A stretch of DNA of 12,500 bases from Botryococcus braunii (taxonomy: Eukaryota; Chlorophyta; Trebouxiophyceae). A model generated the notes under the pieces. That model was not told the origin of the DNA and ran no database searches. It saw nothing but the letters and a program-made list of their open reading frames with translations. Positions 1-8,913 of this stretch are shown piece by piece; the stretch's first letter is position 1, and the number at the start of each line of letters is the position of its first letter. The position numbers were made by a program, and so were the translations under genes. Location of the stretch: NCBI GenBank assembly GCA_002005505.1, contig KV908424.1:221906-234405 (forward strand), given 5' to 3'.

Positions 1-59
1 GGTGCGGTGTTGTTCCACTTCAGCTCATCCTTCCTCGCCCCCCCCTTCCCAGCTACATT

Positions 60-690
60 CTAGAAATTACAAACGGGAATGCAATGAGGTTGAAGATGCG
101 TGCTGGCGGTAACCTGGATGAGCAAGAAAGTATCAGAAATGGGTCAACAAGGTCGAGTTCGAAAGGCAAGATTCGGGTGCTGATGTCCTTAACAAGTTGA
201 GCTCTAGCGTATAGTCTCTGGGTTGTTGCAAGAGGGTAAGTTTGAAGAAATTCTAAGATTAAATATCTGAGGCGGGGCGCGCTTGAAGAAGTGTGGGATA
301 AATGAGGGTGTTGGATGGTCACGGCTGTGGGCATCTAAAATTGCTAGTGAGCTGGTGGTGGATGAATGCTTAAGCTTGCAACCCGTGCCTGAACACACCT
401 TGTGGCCAGCAGGGCAAAGGACAGCCTCTTGCTTGTTAGGGGTTTGGTACCGGCCGAGCGCCTAAACAGTGCCTTTCTTACATTTGGCCCAGGCATTTTT
501 ATCAAGACCACCAGGGCGACCATCAGAATATGGTCCCCCGGGCCACCCCTCATGAACTGCCAACCATGCCCTTGATACCATCCCAGACGTTATTGGGATT
601 GGGTGGCAGTTTGCTGGCCTGCAAACTGCTTTGTGCATGTGACGAATCGCCCTGCTTGATGAGGCATACCAGCCCATGGACAAGAATCAT
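60..690 (-). pseudogene. Decayed Ty3/gypsy-type integrase relic
   Basis: No open frame survives, but short blocks in shifting minus-strand frames fall in the order expected of a chromovirus-type integrase core. Near 655-600 a block reading FVTCTKQFAGQ resembles the end of the zinc-binding region. At about 590 a PIPI block follows. At 540-495 GDHILMV and then VALVVLIKM keeps the spacing of the family's G-D-x-I-x-V and V-V-D-R-x-x-K-M segment. Around 410-390 LATRCVQARV resembles the R-x-F-R-x-H-G segment. At about 320-240 RDHPTPSFIPHFFK followed by NLRISS resembles the D-R-D-x-x-F-x-S-x-F-W-K segment. Frameshifts and stops separate the blocks and the first catalytic Asp block cannot be recognised. 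The match is by eye against remembered family motifs, so it is an inference; element ends and LTRs were not found. It would be a dead copy oriented opposite to both genes. Confidence 0.4.
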
Positions 691-1108
691 ATGTTTCTTT
701 TCCTTCTATTGCTTAATCAGACTCTTCCTGGCGTTTTTGGGGAGGGTGATGGAGCTTTTGTAGAGGTTCAAAGGGATGAATAGGGGAATTACGTGATGAG
801 GGGACTGACCGAGTGACTAAGGGGGTGTTGCTAAACCCTCTTGGATCTGCACACGGGTTGAGCTATACCCGTAATAGGGGAAAGCGCATCAGAGCGAATT
901 CGATATCATTTTGGAGCCAGGGGGGCCCGTGTGGGGTCTGGCCACACCAAACTTTCGGATGGGAAAGGGGCTTGTGGTCAACCTGCTGACGTCCCCTGGG
1001 ATAGGCCACATGAAGTCAATACACATGGATTTTGCGCACAAATTGGGGCCAACATATCATTCGGACAGGGGTCGGTAAAGAGCTTCGGTTGGATTTGTTC
1101 AAAAAGCG

Positions 1109-1111
<3 letters not shown>
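691..1111. other. Non-coding stretch between retroelement relic and GT array
   Basis: No supported gene. One plus-strand frame near 960-1070 contains a block ending in KSIHMDF, which faintly resembles the start of another integrase core, but there is no second motif to support it. The rest is unassigned and may be more decayed retroelement sequence. Confidence 0.3.

Positions 1112-1160
<49 letters not shown>
1112..1160. repeat. (GT)n microsatellite
   Basis: About 42 bases of uninterrupted GT, then TATGTGTG. It produces the artefactual Val-Cys and Thr-His runs in translated frames on both strands. It is the first of three long GT arrays on the plus strand of this window. Confidence 0.97.
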
Positions 1161-1161
<1 letters not shown>

Positions 1162-1242
1162 CTGGGTTCAATCATATGGGGTGTGGCATGTAGGTCGGCC
1201 CTAATGTGTGGCTAGGACGGGGATGGATAACGAATCTTGCAG

Positions 1243-1403
1243 AGGGGTGGGCGCCTACCGACCCCCTTCCACCATTCGACACTGTTGTCCATTCCGCACT
1301 GACACCACTTGCAAACGCAACCATGAAGGCCACGCTCCTACTTACGGGCCTGGAGGGTCCCAACTCGTCACCCACCAGTTCTGGCGGCTACTACGCCGAT
1401 CCC
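1243..1403 (+). CDS. Probable exon of an unrecognised gene
   Basis: This block is open in one frame and has the codon character of a real exon: many G/C third positions and a globular, non-repetitive translation that includes the segments WAPTDPLPPFDTVV and ANATMKATLLLTGLEG. An acceptor (TCTTGCAG) precedes it and a donor (GTAGGT) begins at 1404. The exon would enter with two bases completing a codon and leave in phase 0. It ends in phase with the block starting at 3272, so the two could be joined by removing 1404-3271. I do not recognise the protein family. The upstream start of the gene is not identified; earlier exons may lie in 900-1240 or outside the window. The reading frame continues past the donor for 27 codons, so a longer exon cannot be excluded. 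Confidence 0.4.
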
Positions 1404-1563
1404 GTAGGTCCCCAAGGAGGTCCCCAGAGTTCATATATGCTAATGCGTATGCATATTTATCTGTACATGTATTCGTTTCCAGTTTGATTTCTCCCTTTGA
1501 TGCCTTCATTCATCCCGTGGTCCGTTTGAAGCCCTGTGTGTATGCTCACTTACTCCCTCAAAA

Positions 1564-1880
1564 CTGATAGACTCTGGCGGGTCTCACTTCAATCTCATTA
1601 GAGGATGCCTCAAATCTCTGTGCGGCTTATCATTCTCGCTTCTAGCTGTTGTCGCTTGCTTTCTGGGCTGATAGGCCCTGGGGGGTTCTCCCATCTTCAT
1701 TCTCATTGAATATGCCTCAGAGCTCTGTGTGGCTGGTCCTTCTCTTTCTAAAGCTGTGGTCTCTGTATTTCGAAGCTGATGGGCCCTTGGGGGAATCACA
1801 AAAGCATTGTCATTGGAAATGCCACATTTTCAATCATCCTCAGATGTCATGTTTCCAATCAGCTTGTTTGAATCAACCAA
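1564..1880. repeat. Degenerate ~106-bp tandem repeat, three copies
   Basis: Unit starts resembling CTGATRGGCCCTGGGGGG lie at 1564, 1668 and 1776, giving periods of 104 and 108 bp. Each is followed about 30 bases later by a TCTCATT-like or TGTCATT-like block and then by ATGCCTC or ATGCCAC. Copies 1 and 2 also share a CTCTGTG(C/T)GGCT block. The copies are well diverged, so the array is old. If the exon pairing proposed here is right, it lies inside an intron. Confidence 0.7.
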
Positions 1881-2284
1881 GCCATCATCTACTAATGGTT
1901 TCGTCAGCCTCGTCATCCATTTTTTGTGAATATTCTTTGCCAAGGACAGTTCAATGTTGCTTTTGGTGCTGCAAGCTCAAGTATCCAATATGTGTTGGAA
2001 ACATGTTGGTGACCCCGCTCATGCCAGCAAAGTGCCTAGCGTTCCTGTTTTCAGGTGTTATGGTACCTTCATGATGCCCATATCCTCCATTTTGAAATTT
2101 GGGCCCATGTGGCCTTCAGTCACATACTTCCAAGGAAATTGGTTTTGAAGAGCTGAAGTTTCGCTTCAAGTTGAAAAATTCAGTCTCCAAGTTAAGGGCC
2201 AGGTTTGCCAGGGGCCCCCTCTCCCTGTGTCTCGTCTTCTTCAAGGTCCTTGGTGCCTAAATCTTCCTATTGGTTCCCTTCAAG

Positions 2285-2625
2285 ATGAAGATTATTCTTG
2301 ATGGCTTCAATTTGTTTACTCTACCACCAGCATATCCTCCATCCTTTCGAGTCTTCCTACTATGTCACCTCCTTATGCTAATCCCTTCATCTTTTTATTT
2401 CTTCATGCTCTTCCCTCCTCCTTTTAAGTCTTCAAGCTATGCCCCCCATTTTGTCACATTTGCATGCTAATCCCTTCCTTCTTTTCTCCATCTCTTCCCT
2501 CCATCCCTTCAAGTTTCCATGCGATGTCTCCAACTTGGAGTATCATTATGCTAATTATTTCATCTTTTGATGTCGTCATGCTCTTCATGTCATCCCTTCA
2601 TATCTTCGTATTTTCGTCATCTTTC
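2285..2625. repeat. Degenerate ~84-bp pyrimidine-rich tandem repeat, four copies
   Basis: The block TATGCTAATCCCTTC recurs in diverged form at 2374, 2463 and 2547, and the companion block CCTCCATCCYTTCRAGT recurs at 2336, 2414, 2498 and about 2586. Spacings run from 78 to 89 bp. The plus strand is strongly C+T-rich. Open frames through it (2270-2470, 2464-2769) are explained by the composition. It probably lies in an intron of the unrecognised gene. Confidence 0.65.
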
Positions 2626-3128
2626 CAAGCTGCAGTGTGTAATAAGCTGCAGTCGTCAATTAAAGTGATGACAGTCACCATACCCTCAAGTTGGTGCTTT
2701 CCATCTTCTTTTCAGCCATCCCTTCATTCTCCCTTGTCGATCATGATGCCCGTCACCAGATCGTATTGACATCTATTGTAGGTCCGATCTTTTTGGAGGT
2801 AGCTAGAATGTTAGATCAACATGCCCCTCCTCAGTCAGGACTGACACCAGTCTCTCATGTTCATTGGCTCGCGCAGCCTTTTGGAAACCGCTCTGGCAGG
2901 CAGGTTCTTTGTACCTCCCCAGGGAATGGTGGAAAAGAAGCTACGGGTCAAAGATCTATGGGACAGATCACTTGCTATTGAATAAAAAGCTTGGGACCAG
3001 GCCGCCCCTCTGCTTGTGCCCCACATACCGCATGCACATGCAAATGTGCTGGCGATCACAAGGCAATCAAGCAGTCCTTGACTTTGTGATAAAGCTTAGC
3101 AGCTGAATCTCGTGCTGTATCCTTGCAG
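2626..3128. other. Unassigned, probable intron sequence
   Basis: Short frames are open on both strands here (for example 2691-2981 plus and 2835-3059 minus), but no family motif, codon bias or splice-site pair makes any of them convincing. An extra exon of the surrounding gene cannot be excluded. Confidence 0.3.
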
Positions 3129-3196
3129 GGTTTGCTATGTGCGTAGAGGACGTCCAGGAGGGTTCATGTTGTGATGGTTCCTTGTGCAGTTCCCGT
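3129..3196 (+). CDS. Possible alternative or small exon
   Basis: A good acceptor (TATCCTTGCAG, ending 3128) and a near-ideal donor (GTAAGT at 3197) bracket 68 bases that are open in the same frame as the block at 3272. The reading includes VEDVQEGSCCDGSLCSSR. Its entry phase (two bases completing a codon) does not fit the phase-0 exit at 1403, so if it is used another exon or a different donor is needed upstream. It may instead be an alternative exon or a chance pair of sites. Confidence 0.3.
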
Positions 3197-3271
3197 GTAA
3201 GTGCAGGGATCATACTGAAGGTGATGTCGCCTACAATGCATACACTTGACATGGGCCGGGGTTGCGTGCAG

Positions 3272-3423
3272 GGACAACCCTTCGCCTTCACATATTTCGC
3301 CATGGAGTGCATCAACAATGCAGTGCCGAAGCTTTTCTACACGTCCGGTGCAGAATTACTCTCATTCGCCGACACACTCACAGGCTACAACCCAGTGTTT
3401 TACAAGCTCCCCGACTTGAACCC
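3272..3423 (+). CDS. Probable exon of an unrecognised gene
   Basis: The acceptor TTGCGTGCAG ends at 3271. The block encodes a well-formed, mixed-composition segment with an aromatic-rich start (GQPFAFTYFAMECINNAV) and the segment LFYTSGAELLSFADTLTGYN. It contains no low-complexity sequence and has many C-ending codons. A donor at 3424 (GTACGC) leaves two bases of a Pro codon, which fit the single base supplied by an acceptor ending at 4264. The frame stays open to a stop at 3494-3496, so a later donor is possible and the Pro-rich NPYAPSPP reading just past 3423 may also be coding. The family is unrecognised; I see no catalytic motif. It is probably the middle of the gene ending at 4751. Confidence 0.5.
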
Positions 3424-3607
3424 GTACGCCCCGTCTCCTCCAATAAAAATGGCCCTGGTTTTGTCCTTATTTGGGTGGATTCCCCGCGTCGATTGACGGC
3501 GGCAGAAGCCAACCAATGAAATACAACTTACCCTAATAGCAAGGTTCTATGGTTTTTAAGCCTTACTAATGCAATGAACCTGGCTCGTCGGTTTGTAGTT
3601 TCTTTGC

Positions 3608-3870
<263 letters not shown>

Positions 3871-3935
<65 letters not shown>
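3871..3935. repeat. (GT)n microsatellite
   Basis: About 65 bases of uninterrupted GT directly abutting the CT array, followed by a short (TGTC)n-like stretch. The junction CT to GT is exact, which suggests one compound locus. Confidence 0.98.
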
Positions 3936-3936
<1 letters not shown>

Positions 3937-4076
3937 CTGTCTGTCTGTCGTCCCCTCGCCCCTTTTTGATCTGCTCCTCTCTGTGTGTCTCTTTCTCTCT
4001 CTGGTCCCTCCCTCTCTCCCCAACCCGTGTCCTCTTGCGTCCCGCCCCCCTCCCCCTCCCCCCCCACATACGCACG

Positions 4077-4077
<1 letters not shown>

Positions 4078-4126
<49 letters not shown>

Positions 4127-4217
4127 AACACACACACACACACACAGACACACACACACACACACACGCACACACGCACACACGCACGGGCGCGCGCGTG
4201 CGCGAGCGCACGTGCAC
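4078..4217. repeat. (CA)n and (CG)-rich alternating array
   Basis: About 110 bases of CA repeats with a few A and G interruptions (CAAACA, CAGACA, CACGCA) run into a CGCGCGCG-type stretch at 4188-4217. The whole is alternating purine and pyrimidine, which is prone to Z-DNA. It is the reverse complement of the (GT)n array at 3871-3935, so the two form inverted arms about 140 bases apart. Confidence 0.95.
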
Positions 4218-4264
4218 AAGCACACACCAAGTTGGGAATGTAACAAGGGTGTGGGGTGTCAAAG

Positions 4265-4751
4265 GTCTGCCGGATCGTACTCCGTGGAGAATTGGAGCCT
4301 TGAATTTCCTCGAAGCGTGGATCCAAACTACCCGCCCTTCATCCTCTGGCCATGGAAGATATCGGACATGGGCCCCATAGGCTACATGAAACTTCCAGCT
4401 GTGCCGTTCGAAGTCATCAACGGCGCGTTCTGGCTGTACAACAACGGCAACCCCCTGCAGCTGGCAGCACAAGCAAATGTTGGAACAGGTCAAGGCACAG
4501 TGCAGGCCGCTCCATCTGCCCGTGAGGGCGTGCTGACAAGTGTTGCTCAGCTTCCGGATTTGCCATCCATGTTCAACAACCCGGGGCCCGTGGTTTACAA
4601 CACGCCCACCCTTGGCACATCAGGGGTTCCTGCTGTTGCTACTGCCGGGAATGCATCCGTGGAGGTCACTGTACCGTCACAGGATGCTGCTGGGGGTTCC
4701 ACGGTGGGTGCCAGCACCAGCCTGACTGCCAGTGTTGGCACCACTCCGTGA
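4265..4751 (+). CDS. Probable terminal exon of an unrecognised gene
   Basis: An open frame that emerges from the microsatellites and ends at TGA (4749-4751). The first half looks globular and aromatic-rich, with segments DPNYPPFILWPWKIS and MGPIGYMKLPAVPFEVINGA followed by FWLYNNGN. The last 70 or so residues are Ala/Thr/Ser/Val/Pro-rich and look disordered. Codon use is C/G-rich in third positions. The start at 4265 follows AAAG and supplies one base to complete the codon left by the 3423 donor; the acceptor lacks a good pyrimidine tract, so the exact start is uncertain within about 4230-4300. The same frame runs upstream through Thr-His repeats, which I treat as intron. No family recognised, no signal for an enzyme, and no clear membrane span. 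Confidence 0.55.
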
Positions 4752-4765
4752 TAGACAGCTTCTCT

Positions 4766-4899
4766 GATAGAGAAAGGGGACGGGGGATGAGAGACAAAGA
4801 GAGAGGGGGGAAGAGAAGGGGGGGGGAGAAAGGAGAGCGAGAAAGGGAAAGTGGGGGGAGAGGTAGAGAAGGGAGGGGGGGAGGAGACGCAGGGGGCGG
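4766..4899 (+). repeat. G-rich polypurine tract in probable 3' UTR
   Basis: About 130 bases with only scattered pyrimidines on the plus strand, beginning 15 bases after the stop codon of the unrecognised gene. It contains runs of G at 4805-4810 (6), 4818-4826 (9), 4853-4858 (6), 4875-4881 (7) and 4892-4896 (5). That meets the usual pattern for a G-quadruplex. Being purine-rich in the sense strand, it could also pair with the CU-rich intron of the same transcript. Confidence 0.9.
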
Positions 4900-6385
4900 T
4901 TCCAGAATTCATTGATGAAATTCAGTGTCCAGTTAGATATAGATTGTGTGACTAATGGTGTCCTTTAGCTATCTGAAGTATGAAATCCCACCCACCAGCT
5001 TGGAAGTTGGAAACTGATGAAAGAGAAAGATGTAGAAGTAGTTTTGCGAGGGGTTCTGCCATGCAGCATTGACATGCGCATCGCAGCCAAAGCCCAATTG
5101 ATAGCTGTGATTCTAAATAGACAGGTTGACGCGCCTGTCTTCATAATGTTAACAGTTATGAGACATGATACCGTCAAGATTGTCCAAAGTCTTTGCCGCT
5201 TTTGAACCAAAAATGCCATAGTGCTAGCTCCCACACTCCGGACGTCCCATCACAGGAGTCCTGGTATTGGCTGGCATATGTCATCTTGAACCTGATCAAT
5301 TTTTGAGAATGTCAATTGTCATCGGCGTACAAAGTTGATGGCAATTTCCTTTGTTGGCTCTTGTTTCTGCCCCGGTCTTCTGGTAGTCACGACTTCAGTA
5401 GGGTTTCTTCTGTTCGAACCATAATATTCAAATTTCACAAAACACTGATGTGGTCAGACGCTAGATCAGGTTTTGGATATTATATTCAATCCCCATGCCT
5501 TAAGCAGTACACATGCAAGGAAATGCTTATGAGTTCATGTGCATGACATGCCACAGAAGCACATGCATGGACTTGTCTCCGTTTTGAAATACGGAAGTTT
5601 GCATTCAAACCAAGGCTCTGGGACTGCAGTATACCGTGCAGGATGTTGTCTGCCGCTGTGGTGGGTTAGGCATTAGTAGTATTGTGCTTGCACTGGCGCA
5701 GTACAAACAATGTTTTCAAGCACTAGCGCCAAGCTTCAGTCCATACGTCCTGCAAATGACGGCATGCAGTGATCAATGAGCAGCATACGTGCTTTACAGC
5801 GTGGGTCTTTCAAAGACATAGAAGTAGGTTGGTATCTGCTTCCAACCGCTATTCTTGTCATCAAGGAGTGTACAATTATAGAAGTGATCTTGTGAGTTCC
5901 ACAGGGAAGGATCGAGGAGTCTGGTGCAGCTTCGCTAAAGACTGTCTATCCTAATTGTTCGTCCATCGTGCCGAGGTCAAAAGTTGTAACCCGTTTGGAA
6001 ATATCCTCTCCTGAGGAACATATCCCAAAGTGCACACAGATACATTTCACTTGTTCCAGGACACTCCAAATTGCCCATCATAAGAATACACGACTACAGA
6101 TTTCTTCATCATGTATCTCTGGACTTGCACATTCCTGGCTTGTTTGCACCAGCATCCTTTAATTTTCAAACTTTCTCAAAAGTAGCAAGTGTAGGTCCGC
6201 CAGACTTCCCCCCGAGGTGGGGGCACTAGCACTCAACTTCTTTGTCAACATAAAATGTTTCATGTTACGCTCCGTCTGGCTCTTGCTGAGGGTACACATA
6301 TGTTAGTGTTCACCTGGTAACACATCAATTTTGAATATCCTTGACTTCCCTGACCAGCTCTAGAGAGGACTCAACTTGCAAACGT
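4900..6385. other. No gene supported
   Basis: Small open frames (for example 4965-5234 minus, 5316-5546 plus, 5968-6162 plus) show no recognisable motif or consistent codon bias. The base composition is more AT-rich than in the exons. The first part may be 3' UTR and downstream flank of the gene ending at 4751; no clear polyadenylation site could be assigned. Confidence 0.4.
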
Positions 6386-6435
6386 GTTTAGCTGACATAA
6401 AGCGCGAATATATATATTCGAGCTCTCAGCTAAAC
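6386..6435. repeat. Nested palindrome / hairpin
   Basis: Outer arms GTTTAGCTGA (6386-6395) and TCAGCTAAAC (6426-6435) are perfect reverse complements. Inside them lies the 16-bp perfect palindrome CGAATATATATATTCG (6405-6420), which extends to 24 bp (6401-6424) with one mismatched pair. The two symmetric parts are offset by only two bases, so the whole 50-bp segment could fold into one bulged hairpin or cruciform. No coding frame crosses it. Confidence 0.85.
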
Positions 6436-6772
6436 GCCAAAGAGTCCAACACCCTAAGAAATCACTTTGTAAGACAGATGTAAGCTAATCTGTCCTTACT
6501 TGTCCATGGGCCAGATTCATGCACTGTCCATCTTGCTACGGGGTCTCAACTTGCTGGCAAGGCCCCCAGCGGCCCCATCAGATATGGGTTAGCACTTCAT
6601 ACCCATCCTTTTAAGTTAAATTCTAAACTTAAATACCAAGGCCAAATCAAACCTGGTACCAATGACCAATCTAAGTCCCTCGGTACTTTCTTTCTTTTCT
6701 TTGTTTTCTTTTTTTCCTTTTTGCTAGAATGGTACCCAGCGCATATATATACCATGTGGTACAACAGCCGGT
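6436..6772. other. No gene supported
   Basis: Unassigned intergenic sequence. It ends with a T-rich stretch (6688-6722) and an ATATATATACC segment just before the trinucleotide array. Confidence 0.4.
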
Positions 6773-6845
6773 GTCATCATCATCATCACCATCATCAATC
6801 ATCATCGCCATCACCATCACCATCACCATCACATCATCATCATGA
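6773..6845. repeat. (ATC)n / (CATCAC)n trinucleotide array
   Basis: Imperfect CAT/CAC triplets over about 70 bases give His and Ser runs on the plus strand and Asp/Met runs on the minus strand. Short inverted arms flank it: TGGTACAA at 6757-6764 and TTGTACCA at 6846-6853, each next to a TATATA stretch. Confidence 0.93.
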
Positions 6846-6853
6846 TTGTACCA

Positions 6854-8249
6854 TATATAGCTGCACGCATTTTGCCAGTTTAAAACAGCCCCAAGTGCGT
6901 GATGACAGAAGTGTACGCCGGTGTATACTACCCAGGTTAGATCGGTGCACCCTTCAGTAGCAGGACAAGTCTTGTCCAACTTTGGCATGAGGTCCTGCTT
7001 GAACGTACAGACCAACAACGCATGCTGTACAATTGCACGCTGTACTACATCCTCCAAAGTCCTGCTTTTACTATCTGGACAGCATTAACTAACGCTTAAA
7101 CCTACTGCGTCAAATGCTGGTGGCTGCCCATCGATATCATCCACACAGACAAGAGGCAACGCGGCTGCAATGTTCATAGAAGTTTCGGTTGTCAAATGGC
7201 CAAATTTTGGGTTGATTCGATCTCTCAAACTGACAGCGACAGGGATTGAGATTTGACAGGTCAACTGGAGCAGCATCCCATGAGGTCCGTACGGATGCCG
7301 TGTATTCGCCGTATATAGATAGATCAGGGCCAGACCAAGAAAAGAAGCGTTGGCAATGCCAGGCTGCTCTAGCGCTGCCGCCATTATTTTGATCGCTCAT
7401 AAGGTCAACTAAACCAACACATACGCAACTATGTACCGTTCACTACCTAGTGCTAAAGATTAGCAAAGTACCGCCCGTCCAAGCTGATAAAGGTGGCCGT
7501 CGACTGTGCCATGAACCTAGCTAGGTACGTACTGTATACAGTACATGTGCTATGGTGCTCTGTACACAGTTTCACCTTTGAAGGTAACCAAAAACTGTGA
7601 TGCCCTATATGTACCCTCTTCTTGTAAGGCGTGATGTCGTTAAAAACAACCGTATAAATATATGATATAGCCGTGTATTATATATAATATATAATGCGTA
7701 ATTATGTCATAGATAACCTGTGACTATGCTGCATAGATAACATGAAGGATGTCGAGGTGTCTCTTGTGACGTTATGTATGCACTCCTCCATGAGTAACCA
7801 AATCTAAACCAGTATATACATCTATATGTATAGATTCTGTCCTATTTGAAACAAAATTGTATCTGTGCGTAGATTTATATCCGTATACGCGCACAAATAC
7901 ATCAGTAGGCTTCCTCTCAATTAAGGGTCAACCTAGAACACAATGTGGATTCGTAGCACTAACGCACATTGCTGCTACTCATTGTGGTACAAAGCAGCCA
8001 GTAAAGACAGGTAGAATTAGTACCAATGGTCCTTTCCAGTACTCTTGGTACCAGTTAATAGCTCTGCATACATGTCGGGCCCGCGCCGGATCCAATGGTG
8101 ACGTACAAATTCTTCTGGTTCGAACCAAATGATGACTATCAATGGAGACATATGTTTGTCAGCAGCAATCGTGAAGTTGCAAGTTCACGACTATATACAT
8201 TACTACTTACAGGTAGCAACCCTGAAAATTGGACTGTGAGCTTCACGCT
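6854..8249. other. No gene supported; AT-rich with short palindromes
   Basis: No frame here has a recognisable product. Overlapping minus-strand frames at 7085-7384 and 7137-7400 are the longest but carry no motif. The stretch holds the palindromes CCTAGCTAGG (7516-7525) and GTACTGTATACAGTAC (7529-7544). It also holds a TATTATATATAATA block near 7677-7690. Confidence 0.4.
7516..7544. repeat. Two adjacent perfect palindromes
   Basis: CCTAGCTAGG (10 bp) and GTACTGTATACAGTAC (16 bp) are separated by three bases. Both are perfectly self-complementary. No neighbouring gene is identified, so a regulatory role is only a possibility. Confidence 0.75.
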
Positions 8250-8273
8250 CCCCCCCCCCCCCCCCCCCCCCCC
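8250..8273. repeat. Homopolymer run of 24 C
   Basis: C24 followed directly by GGGG. It gives a Pro run in an otherwise featureless frame (8095-8358). The length may be affected by sequencing or assembly error. The C strand could form an i-motif and the other strand a G-quadruplex. Confidence 0.95.
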
Positions 8274-8744
8274 GGGGTTTAGCAGAATTCAATGCGAAAG
8301 CTACCGAAGCTTCTATAGCCATAACTGTGGCTACCAGAAAAGCTGTGCAAACGGATAAATCCCCCTTTTGCCCACCAAACCTTGGTCAAGTCTTAATCTC
8401 ACTGGTGTTTATTCCGACTGTATCTTTATGATACTAAACTAGAAAACAACCAATGAAGCTGGCAACTCAAAGTGTTCATCTACCAAACAAGCTGGCGAAT
8501 CCAGATGCTTGGCAAAGAATGCAAGTCTAGCAACAATGTAGGACTATCACGCTAAGACCATCCCCAGTGATGCCGAAGCTCTTCAGCCAGCATGCACGCG
8601 TCTTCCACAAACCCCACTGCAACATTATGATTGACTGAAACCCACACACTTGACATTTAAAATACGTGTCTAAGACCCTCGCCAAAGCCATGAGTAGGTG
8701 TCCAACGCAGATTCAACCCCTCAAACGTTCACATGCAGAATCCA
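8274..8744. other. No gene supported; upstream flank of the kinase gene
   Basis: Unassigned sequence leading into the hairpin-bearing region before the kinase start. No TATA-box could be assigned with confidence. Confidence 0.4.
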
Positions 8745-8766
8745 ATTAACTGCACACGCAGTTAAT
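8745..8766. repeat. 9-bp stem hairpin upstream of kinase start
   Basis: ATTAACTGC and GCAGTTAAT are perfect reverse complements around a 4-base ACAC loop, about 150 bases before the proposed start codon. A GTTAATAG direct repeat follows (8761-8768 and 8777-8784). Confidence 0.8.
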
Positions 8767-8803
8767 AGAAGAAGAAGTTAATAGCTGCATCGCACCGTGA
8801 CTT

Positions 8804-8830
8804 GATGTACGATTCTACAGCCCGTACATC
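8804..8830. repeat. 8-bp inverted repeat upstream of kinase start
   Basis: GATGTACG (8804-8811) and CGTACATC (8823-8830) are perfect inverted arms with an 11-base spacer, about 85 bases before the proposed start codon. It may lie in the 5' UTR or core promoter. Confidence 0.7.
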
Positions 8831-8913
8831 TAATGTGGATCCTATCTAAGGTCTTGCAAGGTTACAATCAAATTTCAGCAGCTCGATTGTTATAGATTTG
8901 AAACTCGCTTTGT

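Noticed and set aside
931..1215. Plus-strand frame ending in a Val-Cys run, and its minus-strand Thr-His shadow
   Set aside because: Length is due to the GT array. A KSIHMDF-like reading in another frame was considered as an integrase fragment but stands alone.
1649..2074. 141-codon plus-strand open frame
   Set aside because: It runs through the degenerate 106-bp repeats, has no recognisable motif and no exon-like codon bias.
1564..2625. Regularly spaced repeats considered as a CRISPR array
   Set aside because: Units are degenerate, 84 to 108 bp apart, without constant short repeats or unique spacers, and the genome is eukaryotic.
7085..7400. Overlapping minus-strand frames of 99 and 87 codons, the first beginning MAAALEQPG
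   Set aside because: Two different frames overlap, neither has a family motif, and no splice or promoter context supports either.
8095..8358. 87-codon frame with a poly-Pro segment
   Set aside because: The Pro run is simply the C24 homopolymer and the rest is unrecognisable.
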